A stretch of 64,000 nt of DNA from Mariluticola halotolerans (lineage in GTDB: Bacteria; Pseudomonadota; Alphaproteobacteria; Rhizobiales; Devosiaceae). The DNA lies in contig NZ_CP090960.1 of assembly GCF_021611515.1 (NCBI RefSeq), positions 248,001 to 312,000 of the forward strand, read 5' to 3'. A model generated the notes under the pieces. That model was not told the origin of the DNA, did no database searches, and saw only the letters and a list, made by a program, of their open reading frames with translations. The position numbers and the translations under genes were made by a program. This document shows, piece by piece, positions 45,375-53,953 of this stretch. The stretch's first letter is position 1. Every line of letters begins with the position of its first letter.

Positions 45375-45905
45375 GTGTCACACCCATGGGAGAGCCAGGG
45401 GCTTTCCGTTCAAAATCTGAGATACTGGATTTGGTGTGCCAGGAAATGTCTGTGAGACAAGGTTTGTCCCAAAAGATCGCGCACCCGAAGCTCGGGAGGC
45501 ACGATAACGGCCGAGCTTCGGGTCAGAATCCTATTACGGGATGCTCTTTGAGCGCAATTTGCATAAACACAGCCTGTTTCATCCCTTGAATCTAGGGCAT
45601 CGCTGCCGGTTGTCAAGCTCTGCTGCTGGTTGATGGCGCCATACTGTTTGCGGGGTCGCTCCTTAAAGATGGAAACCATCTGGGACGGAAACGGGGCGGT
45701 TTTGACACCCAATGCGCAATCGATTCAAACTGAGACCTTGAGAATGAGGGGCGGGATATTGTCCAAGTATTTACCCTGTGGGGTGCATAATGGGCAAAAT
45801 GCTGATTCTTTTGATGCTGCCAACTAGCGGCAGCTTATGGTGAACAGGTATCGGGAAAACACACGTTTGGGGGCGTGCTGTCTGTAAAATATCCAGGAGT
45901 ATTCA
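45375..45905. other. 531-base region between rnk-like and response-regulator genes
   Basis: It holds the promoters of two divergent operons and a strong inverted repeat at 45483-45523. A short open frame at 45630-45827 has no ribosome binding site or recognisable content, so I do not call it. The start of the response regulator has an AGGAG seven bases upstream. No tRNA or known RNA was recognised. Confidence 0.5.
45483..45523. repeat. 13-base-pair inverted repeat upstream of the Rnk-like gene
   Basis: ACCCGAAGCTCGG and CCGAGCTTCGGGT are perfect complements separated by 15 bases. The hairpin starts 109 bases upstream of the Rnk-like ATG. No T run follows on either strand, so it is not a simple terminator. 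It may be a leader hairpin, part of a small RNA, or a protein-binding site. Confidence 0.6.
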
Positions 45906-46295
45906 ATGCACCCCAAGCCAAAAATCCTCATATGCGACGACGATTTGTTGTTGATCGAACTGATTGAGTTCAGGCTTGCCGCCAAAGGTTATGAGGTCAT
46001 CACCGCAAGGGATGGCGAAGAGGCGCTGGAGAAAGTTCGTTCCAGTTTACCTGACCTGGTGGTTCTCGATGCGATGATGCCCGGGATAGATGGGTTTGAG
46101 CTATTGGTTCGGCTAAAGGCCGATACCACGCTTGCACATATCCCGGTTGTCATGTTGACTGCGCGAAAGGGTGAAAGAGACATCGTCTCGGCGTTAGAGA
46201 GCGGTGCCTCTGATTATCTGGTCAAGCCTTTCATCCCGGAAGAGTTGTTGGCGCGTATTGAAAAATATCTTCCTTCTGAAAATCCAGGTGTTTGA
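45906..46295 (+). CDS. Single-domain response regulator
   Basis: 129 residues forming one receiver domain with no output domain. The acidic pocket is CDDD near residues 10-13, the phosphorylated aspartate D55 (LVVLDAMMPG), the switch threonine in VMLTARKG and the lysine in VKPF. No histidine kinase is beside it. Its stop overlaps the next start by one base. It is the first gene of a four-gene operon with an outer-membrane barrel, a HEAT-repeat protein and a GT2 synthase, so it probably controls that machine by protein contact. Confidence 0.9.
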   Translation: MHPKPKILICDDDLLLIELIEFRLAAKGYEVITARDGEEALEKVRSSLPDLVVLDAMMPGIDGFELLVRLKADTTLAHIPVVMLTARKGERDIVSALESGASDYLVKPFIPEELLARIEKYLPSENPGV

Positions 46296-47419
46296 TGCGG
46301 TGGCTTCTGAATGGCGCGGTCGTTTTGACACTGGTTATTGCACCGGTGCCAGCCTATGCCCAGTCGGCAGCCGAGTTATATGCGTTGGGGACGGCGGCCC
46401 GCGCTGAACTGCGGTTTGGTGAGGCGATTGGCTATCTGGAGCGCGCTGTGCGCCTGCAACCGGACAATGCCGACGCTCTGGTTCAGCTGGGGTTTGCGTA
46501 TCTTGGGGCCGGGCAGCCCGCTTTGGCAGAGCCGGTGTTCGTCAAGGTGCTCACGCTGGCCCCTGACTATGAGGATGCCCGGTTTGGATATGCGCAGGCA
46601 AGGTTTCGTCAGGGCGATCTTGAGGGTGCGGAGCGGCTTGCCAGGCTGGTGGTTGCGCATCAACCCGACTACCGCGAGGCCAACGATCTTCTGAGCCAGA
46701 TTGAAAATAGTCGGAACGCTGGTTCGGGAGCCCGATGGCGGCTGGATTTCGGGACTGAAGTCAGCAGCCTGACGGGTAATCGTGGTGCGTGGAGCGATAC
46801 AATTGTCGCGCTTTCGTATGATTTCTCCGATGAAATTACTTTTGGAGGGCAGGCCCGACGCGCTGTGCGCAATGGCATTAGCGACGAACAGTTCACGTTT
46901 TCCGCCAATACCTCTCTTGGTGCTGACTGGTCAGCATATGCGAGTATTTCTGTGGTGCCTGATGTGGATTTTCTGCCTCAGCTATCGCTGGATGCGGGGG
47001 GCGCATGGAAGGTGCTGGAAACCGAAGGGTTCACATCCGTTCTGTCTTTGGACGCCGGTTACTCTCTATATTCAGATAGTCGGATTGCACTTTTGGAGCC
47101 GGCAGTCGCATTAGGGTTTTTCGACGGGTCCCTGACGCTTACACCGCGGTTGATTTTTTCGTTCGGTGACAACGGCACCCATACCAGTGGGTATGCAATA
47201 CGGGCGGATGCGCAGATCCTTGAAAATGTATCGGCTTTCATTGGGTATTCCGACGCACCGGAAATTTCCGGTGCTCAGACGCTGGATGTGCGCACGATCT
47301 TTGCCGGTGTTGCTGTTGCCGTGACCCCAAAATTCACCGTGCGCGGGAATGTTGCCCATGAAATGCGCGCCAGCTTTGAGCGTACCAGTGCAGGTGTTGG
47401 CACCAGTTTGAGGTTCTAA
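46295..47419 (+). CDS. TPR plus YaiO-type outer-membrane beta-barrel protein
   Basis: 374 residues. A signal peptide (LLNGAVVLTLVIAPVPAYA) is followed by TPR repeats at about residues 24-140 (EAIGYLERAVRLQPDNADALVQLGFAYLGAGQPALAEPVF). From about residue 150 to the end are alternating beta strands closing with ERTSAGVGTSLRF, a C-terminal aromatic as in outer-membrane barrels. The layout resembles YaiO, which in E. coli lies next to a glycosyltransferase gene. It is probably the outer-membrane export pore for the polymer made by the GT2 protein encoded two genes on. Confidence 0.8.
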   Translation: MRWLLNGAVVLTLVIAPVPAYAQSAAELYALGTAARAELRFGEAIGYLERAVRLQPDNADALVQLGFAYLGAGQPALAEPVFVKVLTLAPDYEDARFGYAQARFRQGDLEGAERLARLVVAHQPDYREANDLLSQIENSRNAGSGARWRLDFGTEVSSLTGNRGAWSDTIVALSYDFSDEITFGGQARRAVRNGISDEQFTFSANTSLGADWSAYASISVVPDVDFLPQLSLDAGGAWKVLETEGFTSVLSLDAGYSLYSDSRIALLEPAVALGFFDGSLTLTPRLIFSFGDNGTHTSGYAIRADAQILENVSAFIGYSDAPEISGAQTLDVRTIFAGVAVAVTPKFTVRGNVAHEMRASFERTSAGVGTSLRF

Positions 47420-47420
47420 A

Positions 47421-48458
47421 ATGTTGATCTCAATTTGGTTCATATCGCTGGGTCTCTCGCTTATTTCCATCATGGTCATGCTGGTTCTGGTCGTGCGGCG
47501 GTTTATTTCGGATCGCGAACAGGCAAAGTATGCGAGCCTCCAAAAGCAGCTTCGACAACAGCTCATCAGCTTCACGGCAGATCACGACGAGGATGCCTTG
47601 ATCGTTGCCTTGGGCAAGGTGCCGCCATCGGTGGCGGTCGAGGCAAGTTTTGCCTTTTTGGAGCTGTTGCGCGGGGAGGACCGGACTGAAATTGTGTGGG
47701 CCTTGGCGGCGGCCGGGTTGCCGGACCACATCAGGCAACGACTGAAAAGCGGGAATGAAGCACAACGGTTGAGTGCCGCTGAATTTCTGACGGCGTTTTC
47801 GTTTCCCGAGACGCGGGTGGGGCTCGTCGAGGCGCTACACAAAGGGACACGGGAAGTGCGTATCGCTGCCAGTATTTCATTGGCGCGCCTGAACTGGCTG
47901 CCGCCCTTGCCTGAGGTTTTGCAGGCAATCGGTCCCAATGGACAGCGGTCCCGCCGACTTATCGACCTGTTCCACGCGCTATCGACAGAGCGTAGCGACG
48001 AGATTATCGCTGTTGCTGTCGATGGGCAGCGTCCGGCATTCCTGCGTGCTTCGGCGATCGATGCATTGGGCCGGATGGGGCAGTATCAGTTTATTGAAGC
48101 GTTTGAGGAGATGGCGCACGCCACCGAGCCTGAGGTTGCCGCGGCTGCAATCCGGGCAATCGGGTTGATTGGTCATCCACGGTCCGCCGAAGCGGTTGTG
48201 AACGCGCTGAGGAGTGAGGCCTGGGAGGTGCGGCTTGAGGCTGCGGAAGCTGCCCGTAAAATCGGCGTGCCTCAAGCACGGGATGGGCTGATTGATCTGC
48301 TTGAGGACGATGAATGGACAGTGCGCTATATGGCCGCCAAATCACTTTTGATGATGGGGGGCGATAACCTTTTGGCGCTTGAAACCGCCGCTATGGGCGA
48401 AGCATCGCGTCGGCAACGCACCGCATCTCTCGTTTTGGCTGAGGGGATAGAACGATGA
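47421..48458 (+). CDS. Membrane-anchored HEAT-repeat protein
   Basis: 345 residues. One N-terminal membrane segment (ISIWFISLGLSLISIMVMLVLVV), then about nine HEAT-type helical repeats up to residue ~330 (e.g. FLRASAIDALGRMGQYQFIEAFEEM, EVAAAAIRAIGLIGHPRSAEAVVNAL, WTVRYMAAKSLLMMGG). Such repeats form protein scaffolds. Its place between the outer-membrane barrel and the glycosyltransferase, with an ATGA overlap to the latter, suggests an inner-membrane scaffold joining synthase, response regulator and exporter. No enzymatic motif was found. Confidence 0.85.
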   Translation: MLISIWFISLGLSLISIMVMLVLVVRRFISDREQAKYASLQKQLRQQLISFTADHDEDALIVALGKVPPSVAVEASFAFLELLRGEDRTEIVWALAAAGLPDHIRQRLKSGNEAQRLSAAEFLTAFSFPETRVGLVEALHKGTREVRIAASISLARLNWLPPLPEVLQAIGPNGQRSRRLIDLFHALSTERSDEIIAVAVDGQRPAFLRASAIDALGRMGQYQFIEAFEEMAHATEPEVAAAAIRAIGLIGHPRSAEAVVNALRSEAWEVRLEAAEAARKIGVPQARDGLIDLLEDDEWTVRYMAAKSLLMMGGDNLLALETAAMGEASRRQRTASLVLAEGIER

Positions 48459-49882
48459 CCTTTGCAGATTGGCACGTCTATGTTTTGCCCACAGTGTCCA
48501 TTGTGGCCGGGTTTATTATTGCGACAGGAATTGCGCAGTCACTCATCTATTTGTTTCAGTTGATCATGGCAGCGTTTGCGCTTTCGCAGCGCCCGCCGGT
48601 TGCGCGCTCAACCATGCTTTGGCACCGTTACAGCGATGTGGCACCGCCGATTGCGCTTATTGTGCCCGCTTATAATGAACGGGCCAATGTGGTTGAAAGC
48701 GTGCGTTCGCTTCAGGCGCTGGAATATCCGAATTACGAAGTCATTGTGGTCAATGACGGTTCAACGGATGACACACTGGCCTTGTTGATTGAGGCGTTTA
48801 ACCTGAAGCCGCTGCAACGTGCTTTTGAGCAGCCGCTATCCCATGAGCAGATCCGGGGTATTTATGGTTCGGCCAGTTCCGATCGATTAATTGTTGTCGA
48901 CAAGCTCAATGGCGGTAAGGCTGACGCGCAGAATGCAGGGGTGAATGTCTCGCGGGCGCCGCTGTTTTGTATCATTGATGGCGATTCCATTCTTGAGCCG
49001 GATGCGTTGATACGCGCGGTGCAGCCTTTTATCGACGATCCGGTGCATACGGTGGCGGTTGGTGGGACCATTCGCATTGCCAATAACTCAGTGGTCGAGC
49101 AGGGGCGGGTGACGCAGATGCGTCTGCCGCGGAAATTGCTGCCGCTCTTTCAGGTGATTGAGTATTTGCGCGCATTTTTGATGGCGCGTCTTGCCTGGAG
49201 CCGCATCAACACACTGATGCTTGTTTCCGGAGCGTTTGGCATGTTTCGCCGGCGTGAAGCGATCGCTGTGGGCGGGTATACCAAGGGGTCCATGGGCGAA
49301 GACCTTGATATTGTCATTAAACTGCACCGCTACATGATTGATAACGGGCGTAAATACCGGATCGAGTTTGTGCCCGAGCCTGTGTGTTGGACCGAAGCAC
49401 CGGAGACATGGGGTGTTCTGGGAAGGCAAAGGTCGCGCTGGCAGAGAGGTGCGCTTGAAGCGTTTTTCCGCTATCGCAAAATGGCTTTCAATCCACGCTA
49501 TGGTCGTATTGGTTTTCTGGGCTTCGGCCAGATGTTTATTGTTGATGTCGTTGGGCCGGTCGCTGAGGTTCTCGGCTATATCCTCATGCCGTTGTTTTGG
49601 GTGCTCGGCGTGCTCTCGATTGAGTATCTGCTCGCCTATATGTCGTTGGTCTTTGTTTTCGGTGTTTTCATAAGCGTCACTTCACTAGTGCTCGAGGAGG
49701 CTGAGCTTAAACGCTTCCCAAGGGCCAGAGATTTGCTTGTGCTGACGGGCGTTGCTGTTCTGGAGAATTTTGGTTATCGCCAGATCAATAATCTTTGGCG
49801 TGTTCAGGGATATTGGCAGTATTTCCGTGCGGACACCAGTTGGGGTGATATGACGCGCACTGGATTTTCGGGCAAAAAATAG
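48455..49882 (+). CDS. Processive GT2 glycosyltransferase, polysaccharide synthase
   Basis: 475 residues. An N-terminal membrane segment is followed by a GT2 domain: IVPAYNERANVV, VVNDGSTDD, KLNGGKADAQNAG, IIDGDS, GAFGMFRRREAI, MGEDLDIVIKLHRY and RQRSRWQRG, the (Q/R)xxRW of processive synthases such as cellulose, hyaluronan and PgaC. Four further membrane segments lie at the C-terminus. A HEAT-repeat gene overlaps its start. The sugar is not predictable; the fold class suggests a beta-linked polymer of glucose or GlcNAc. Confidence 0.92.
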   Translation: MTFADWHVYVLPTVSIVAGFIIATGIAQSLIYLFQLIMAAFALSQRPPVARSTMLWHRYSDVAPPIALIVPAYNERANVVESVRSLQALEYPNYEVIVVNDGSTDDTLALLIEAFNLKPLQRAFEQPLSHEQIRGIYGSASSDRLIVVDKLNGGKADAQNAGVNVSRAPLFCIIDGDSILEPDALIRAVQPFIDDPVHTVAVGGTIRIANNSVVEQGRVTQMRLPRKLLPLFQVIEYLRAFLMARLAWSRINTLMLVSGAFGMFRRREAIAVGGYTKGSMGEDLDIVIKLHRYMIDNGRKYRIEFVPEPVCWTEAPETWGVLGRQRSRWQRGALEAFFRYRKMAFNPRYGRIGFLGFGQMFIVDVVGPVAEVLGYILMPLFWVLGVLSIEYLLAYMSLVFVFGVFISVTSLVLEEAELKRFPRARDLLVLTGVAVLENFGYRQINNLWRVQGYWQYFRADTSWGDMTRTGFSGKK

Positions 49883-49898
49883 TAGCTCTTTGGCCGAT

Positions 49899-49926
49899 AT
49901 GCCGGGCTTCCGAGGAAACCCGGCAT
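49899..49926. terminator. Terminator hairpin between GT2 and TonB receptor genes
   Basis: ATGCCGGG / CCCGGCAT, eight base pairs with a 12-base loop, separates the convergent polysaccharide operon and the haem receptor gene. A short T-rich run follows on the plus strand. Confidence 0.65.
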
Positions 49927-49937
49927 GTTGTTGTCAA

Positions 49938-52109
49938 TCAGTAGTCAAACTGCTTGGCCAGCGAGAGTTTGAACGTTCGGCCACCTGAGCGATTGGTCGA
50001 GAGGTTTTCGCGATAGTCGGCGTTGAACAGGTTATCGACGCCAAATCGCACTTCGGTGCCTGTGAATGGTCCTGTCTCGGGCTTAAGGGAAGCAAAGAGG
50101 TTCACTTCCTGCCAGGCTTCGGCGGTGCCATCGGCCTGTGGGCCGCGTGCACCATTTTCAGGATAGATATACCTACCGACATCGGCCAGGGTGACCTGGA
50201 CACCCGCTTCCAGATTCCATTCCGGATGTCGGCCGCCGAGGGTGGCAACGACCTTGTTTTGCGGCACCGTGGTCAGCGGTGTATTGGTCGACAGGTCGTT
50301 GCCGATGGTGAAGGTGTAGGCAAGATTTGCGAACAGATAATCGGAATTATAAGCGGCTTCAATCTCCAGACCATACAATTCCGCCTGGTTGATATTGCCG
50401 TAATAGCTTGGCTGCGGCGCACCAAATGCGACATTGGCATTGGACGCAATCATGTCAGAGATATGGTTGTAAAATACCGTCGTCTTGATCGCGGCTGTAT
50501 CGCCTGAGGTGACCAGGTCGTATCCGGAGAGGGCAAAGCCCGCTTCGATCGAATTGGCTTTTTCCTTTCGCAGATCAAGACTTGGCGACTTTCCTGCACT
50601 ACCTGCAGGGTTGCCCGGGTTGGGTGCCGATGCGGCTGAGGACGAATACAGCTCGTCAATCGTTGGCAGGCGTTCCGTATGGGCGACCGAGCCGAAGACG
50701 TTGATGTGGTCGTTGAACTCGTAAAGTGCGGCTAGTTTCGGCGATAATGCGTAGCCATCCTTGTCAGCGATGCCAGGTGTTTCCGAGGTGACCCAGTGAC
50801 CATCGACACGCATGCCGCCGGTGATGGTCAGTTGATCATTCCAGATCAATTCATCCTGCGCGAAAAGGCCCAGCTTTTTCTCGTTGCCGTTCGGGTGGGT
50901 TGTGAAGGCGACATTGGGGGCTGCGGGGAAGAATACGCTGCGATCCTGCGAGCTGGCCTGCAGACCGAAGGTGAAGTAATTCTCGACATCTCCGCTGCTC
51001 CATTCGACGGTGTTGTCGGCTTTGAGCTGCAGGGTGCGGTAGCGGTAGTCTGTGTCGGCGAAGGTTCCGAATCTCGGGTCGCCGGGGGTGCCGATTGTCA
51101 ACGGGCCGTCCACGACGTCCCGGTGATTGCGTTGCTCGTTAAGCGTGTCTGAATAGCTCAGCGAGAGGTTGAAATCGACCCAGGGATTGTCGCTATCCGG
51201 GTTTGACCATTCCAGAATTGCAGTCTTGTCAGTGACATACCGGTCCGCAAAGCCAAATGGTGTGCCGGGCACCATGCCGGTTTGCGCATAGGCCATCTGG
51301 TCCGCGCCGCTGGTGAGTTGCTGGTAGGAGGCCTTGACGGTTTGCTCGTCATTGTCGCCAAAATGGACGACCCCTTTAACCAGACCGGAGAGGGAGTTGA
51401 AGGCTGATCCTTCCGAGACGTTGCCATTGGCGTAGGTGACATTGTTGCTTCGCCGCCAATTGCCTGCTGCGAGTACTTCGAAGCTCTCGTTTACACGGTG
51501 GGCGATGATGCCGGAGGAGAGGGTGCCTGTGCCGTTTGAGGTGACGGACTGCTTGAGTTTGACCGCGCCGGTTTTGCCGGGCTGGATGAAATCTGACGGA
51601 TCCTTGGTGGTGAAATTGATCACACCCCCAATTGCGCCTGCGCCATAGAGCGTGGACGAGGCGGAGCCGCGCAGCACCTCGACCTGCTTGTAGAGTTCCG
51701 GATCGGAGAAGAATGAGCCCATCCGGTACTGTTCGTAGAATTTGGGCATGCCATCGACATTGACAATGATCCGCGAGCCATCGGAAGAGTTTTCTGTGGT
51801 GCCAATGCCGCGGATGTTGAAGGCTTCGCCCAGCACACGGTTCGAACCAACCATGGTGACGCCCGGTACCGACGCGAAAATCTCGCCGGTCGTGGTTGCC
51901 TGGGTGTTATCAATTTCATCCTGGGTAACAACGGTTACCGCCTGGGGGGTGTTGATCGCGATCTTGTCGGTGCCCGCACCGATGACCAGACGTTCCAAAA
52001 GGGTGATATTGGTTGCGTTCACGTTTTGCGCGTTTGCTATTTGCGGCAAAATTGCCGCTGCCATTGCAGCGCTGCCAAGCAGCGCCATTCGTAAGGCCGC
52101 CAGCCTCAT
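49938..52109 (-). CDS. TonB-dependent haem/haemoglobin receptor
   Basis: 723 residues. A signal peptide (AAAILPQIANAQ) is followed by a TonB-box-like region, a plug domain (TPQAVTVVTQDEIDNTQATTTGEIFASVPGV, FNIRGIG, VEVLRGSASSTLYGAGAIGGVINFTTK) and a 22-strand barrel with two aromatic-rich ends; the last residue region is SLAKQFDY. Placement opposite hemP-hmuSTUV-exbBD-tonB identifies its role as outer-membrane haem uptake. The start ATG has GGAG upstream. Expression is probably iron-repressed from the 391-base intergenic region. Confidence 0.93.
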   Translation of the reverse strand: MRLAALRMALLGSAAMAAAILPQIANAQNVNATNITLLERLVIGAGTDKIAINTPQAVTVVTQDEIDNTQATTTGEIFASVPGVTMVGSNRVLGEAFNIRGIGTTENSSDGSRIIVNVDGMPKFYEQYRMGSFFSDPELYKQVEVLRGSASSTLYGAGAIGGVINFTTKDPSDFIQPGKTGAVKLKQSVTSNGTGTLSSGIIAHRVNESFEVLAAGNWRRSNNVTYANGNVSEGSAFNSLSGLVKGVVHFGDNDEQTVKASYQQLTSGADQMAYAQTGMVPGTPFGFADRYVTDKTAILEWSNPDSDNPWVDFNLSLSYSDTLNEQRNHRDVVDGPLTIGTPGDPRFGTFADTDYRYRTLQLKADNTVEWSSGDVENYFTFGLQASSQDRSVFFPAAPNVAFTTHPNGNEKKLGLFAQDELIWNDQLTITGGMRVDGHWVTSETPGIADKDGYALSPKLAALYEFNDHINVFGSVAHTERLPTIDELYSSSAASAPNPGNPAGSAGKSPSLDLRKEKANSIEAGFALSGYDLVTSGDTAAIKTTVFYNHISDMIASNANVAFGAPQPSYYGNINQAELYGLEIEAAYNSDYLFANLAYTFTIGNDLSTNTPLTTVPQNKVVATLGGRHPEWNLEAGVQVTLADVGRYIYPENGARGPQADGTAEAWQEVNLFASLKPETGPFTGTEVRFGVDNLFNADYRENLSTNRSGGRTFKLSLAKQFDY

Positions 52110-52500
52110 AATTCATCTCCTGAAAAGGTTGTGTGCGTGCTGGCTGGCGATAGGCTTGCTGGCAGAACGGGCAAGGCATTGGTGCCTCGAAGTCCCGTAT
52201 CCGGAATGCACGATGGTTTGCCTCTAGTCCAGTTCATCGGCTGGAGTCAACGGTGGGCTATCCGGTCAAAATGCGTCCGGAAGAGGTCCGAATCCGCGCA
52301 TTTTGAAAAAATATTCTACAAATCTGGAACAGCTAAATCGCTGGGTTAATTAGGTTTTTTACAGTCAGTTTTTATCGGTTCTAATCTTTGGGTGCAATTG
52401 TAACCCATTGTTTTTGCTTAATTTATTGACTCAAATTTTTTTTAGGCTAGCTTCGCCCTCATGTGCTCCGGGCCTTGAACCCTGAGGATGAGGTGAAATT
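52110..52500. other. 391-base regulatory region of the haem-uptake locus
   Basis: AT-rich around 52300-52450. It lies between the divergent receptor and haem-uptake operons and probably carries iron-responsive sites. I saw no perfect Irr (TTTAGAA/TTCTAAA) or Fur palindrome; ATTCTAC at 52311-52317 is only a partial ICE-like half site. No RNA gene was recognised. Confidence 0.4.
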
Positions 52501-52665
52501 GTGACTGACTTTTTACAGCACTTGCGTGCTGACCATGCGCGATTGATGCGCACCCCGCCACGCTGCCTGAATGCGGCTGTGCGGACGATGCCAGAGCATG
52601 CCGCTGGCGCTTCCATGGCTGATGTTTGCGCTTGTCTTTTTCCCTTCGATCGTCGGGGGCTTTGA
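52501..52665 (+). CDS. 54-residue small protein coupled to hemP, unknown
   Basis: A GTG at 52501 has GAGGATGAGGTG upstream, an excellent ribosome binding site, and opens a 54-codon frame that ends one base before the hemP start (TGA then ATG after one base). The product begins MTDFLQHLRADHARLMRTP, contains a CAC pair (DVCACLFPFDRRGL) and two histidines near the start. I do not recognise the family. The tight link to hemP argues that it is a real, coupled leader or small protein. Its translation may tune hemP and the haem-uptake genes. Confidence 0.55.
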   Translation: MTDFLQHLRADHARLMRTPPRCLNAAVRTMPEHAAGASMADVCACLFPFDRRGL

Positions 52666-52666
52666 G

Positions 52667-52867
52667 ATGAGTATTGCGCGCCGGATCGACCCGTTGACGC
52701 CTAAATCAGCCGCAAACCTATCGGCCAGAAAATCTGAAATTTCCCTGCCGCCTGTTGTTAGCAGCGATGCGTTGTTCGCGGGCGGTAACGAAATCCTTAT
52801 CGCCCACGCGGGCAGCCATTACCGGCTCACGATTACCCGGCAGGGCAAGCTTATTTTGACCAAGTAA
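52667..52867 (+). CDS. hemP: Hemin uptake protein HemP
   Basis: 66 residues ending with the HemP signature SSDALFAGGNEILIAHAGSHYRLTITRQGKLILTK (quoted in part: LFAGGNEILIAHAG and QGKLILTK). The start is ATG 52667, one base after the small upstream ORF stop. HemP/HmuP family proteins are small regulators or helpers of haem uptake. It is the second gene of the plus-strand haem operon. Confidence 0.9.
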   Translation: MSIARRIDPLTPKSAANLSARKSEISLPPVVSSDALFAGGNEILIAHAGSHYRLTITRQGKLILTK

Positions 52868-52885
52868 TTCGCAGGAATTTCCACC

Positions 52886-53947
52886 ATGATGACGCATCAA
52901 CCAAAGTTTCCCGCCGATATACGCCGATTGTGGCTAGCCAAGCCCGAAATGCGCGAGCGCGATTTTGCGCGCATTCACGACATTACGGAGGCGGAGCTTC
53001 TTGCCGCCCATGTGGGCGCGCATGTTACGCGGCTTGATATCGATATGGCGGCAATGCTTGAAGCGCTTCCCGGTTTGGGAGAGGTCATGGCGCTGACGCG
53101 TAACGAGAGCGCTGTGCACGAAAAGATCGGTCCTTACGAGAACGTCAAATATGGTGCGCATGCCTCGATTGTATTGGGGGAGCAGATCGACCTGCGGATT
53201 TTTCCGAAAAAATGGGTGCATGCATTCAGCGTAAGCAAGCCGACTGGCGAGGGTGATATCCGTCGCTCGCTGCAGTTTTTTGATGCGTATGGCGATGCGG
53301 TGCACAAGGTGCATATGCGCCCGGCGACGGATATCGAAGCGCTCGATGCTTTTGTTGCGCGTTTTACGTCTGCGGACCAGTCAGCTGGGATGACGGTGGT
53401 TGAGCGGCCTGCCAACAAACCCTTGATCGCGCCTGATGCCGAACTGCCGGTTGCTTTGCGTGATGAATGGAGCCGGATGACGGATACCCACCAATTCGTG
53501 AGTATTCTCAAACGTTTCAATCTTTCGCGACACCAGGCGGTAAACCTGATCGACCGCGATTATGCATGGCGGCTCGATCTGGACGGGGTTTCGCAGATGT
53601 TTGCGGGCGCTGTCGCAAGCGCGCTGCCGATCATGGTGTTTGTGGGCAATGACGGCTGCATCCAGATTCATTCAGGCCCTGTTTTTGAGGTCAAGCCCAT
53701 GGGGCCCTGGTTGAATGTGATGGACCCGACCTTCCACCTGCATTTGCGGCAGGACCACATCACCGAATTGTGGGCGGTGCGCAAGCCAACAAAGGACGGG
53801 CATGTCACCTCGCTTGAGGCTTATGGCGCAGACGGGGAACTGATTATCCAGTTTTTCGGCAAGCGGCATGAAGGACACGAAGAACTGTCCGGATGGCGCT
53901 CTTTGGTTGAAGGGCTGCAGAGCCATGATCAAGTTAATGCAGCTTAG
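52886..53947 (+). CDS. hmuS: Hemin-degrading / haem-trafficking protein HmuS
   Basis: 353 residues with two similar halves, the HemS/HmuS duplication (N half DITEAELLAAHVG and ENVKYGAHASIVLGEQIDLRIFPKKWVHAF; C half FNLSRHQAVNLIDRDYAWRLD and SGPVFEVKPMGPWLNVMDPTFHLHLRQDHITELWAVRKPT). It is cytoplasmic, binds haem delivered by HmuUV and either stores or degrades it. Start ATG 52886 follows AGGAA. Confidence 0.94.
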   Translation: MMTHQPKFPADIRRLWLAKPEMRERDFARIHDITEAELLAAHVGAHVTRLDIDMAAMLEALPGLGEVMALTRNESAVHEKIGPYENVKYGAHASIVLGEQIDLRIFPKKWVHAFSVSKPTGEGDIRRSLQFFDAYGDAVHKVHMRPATDIEALDAFVARFTSADQSAGMTVVERPANKPLIAPDAELPVALRDEWSRMTDTHQFVSILKRFNLSRHQAVNLIDRDYAWRLDLDGVSQMFAGAVASALPIMVFVGNDGCIQIHSGPVFEVKPMGPWLNVMDPTFHLHLRQDHITELWAVRKPTKDGHVTSLEAYGADGELIIQFFGKRHEGHEELSGWRSLVEGLQSHDQVNAA

Positions 53948-53953
53948 GAACGC

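Noticed and set aside
45630-45827. 65-codon frame between the Rnk-like and response-regulator genes
   Set aside because: Weak start, no ribosome binding site and no recognisable protein features.
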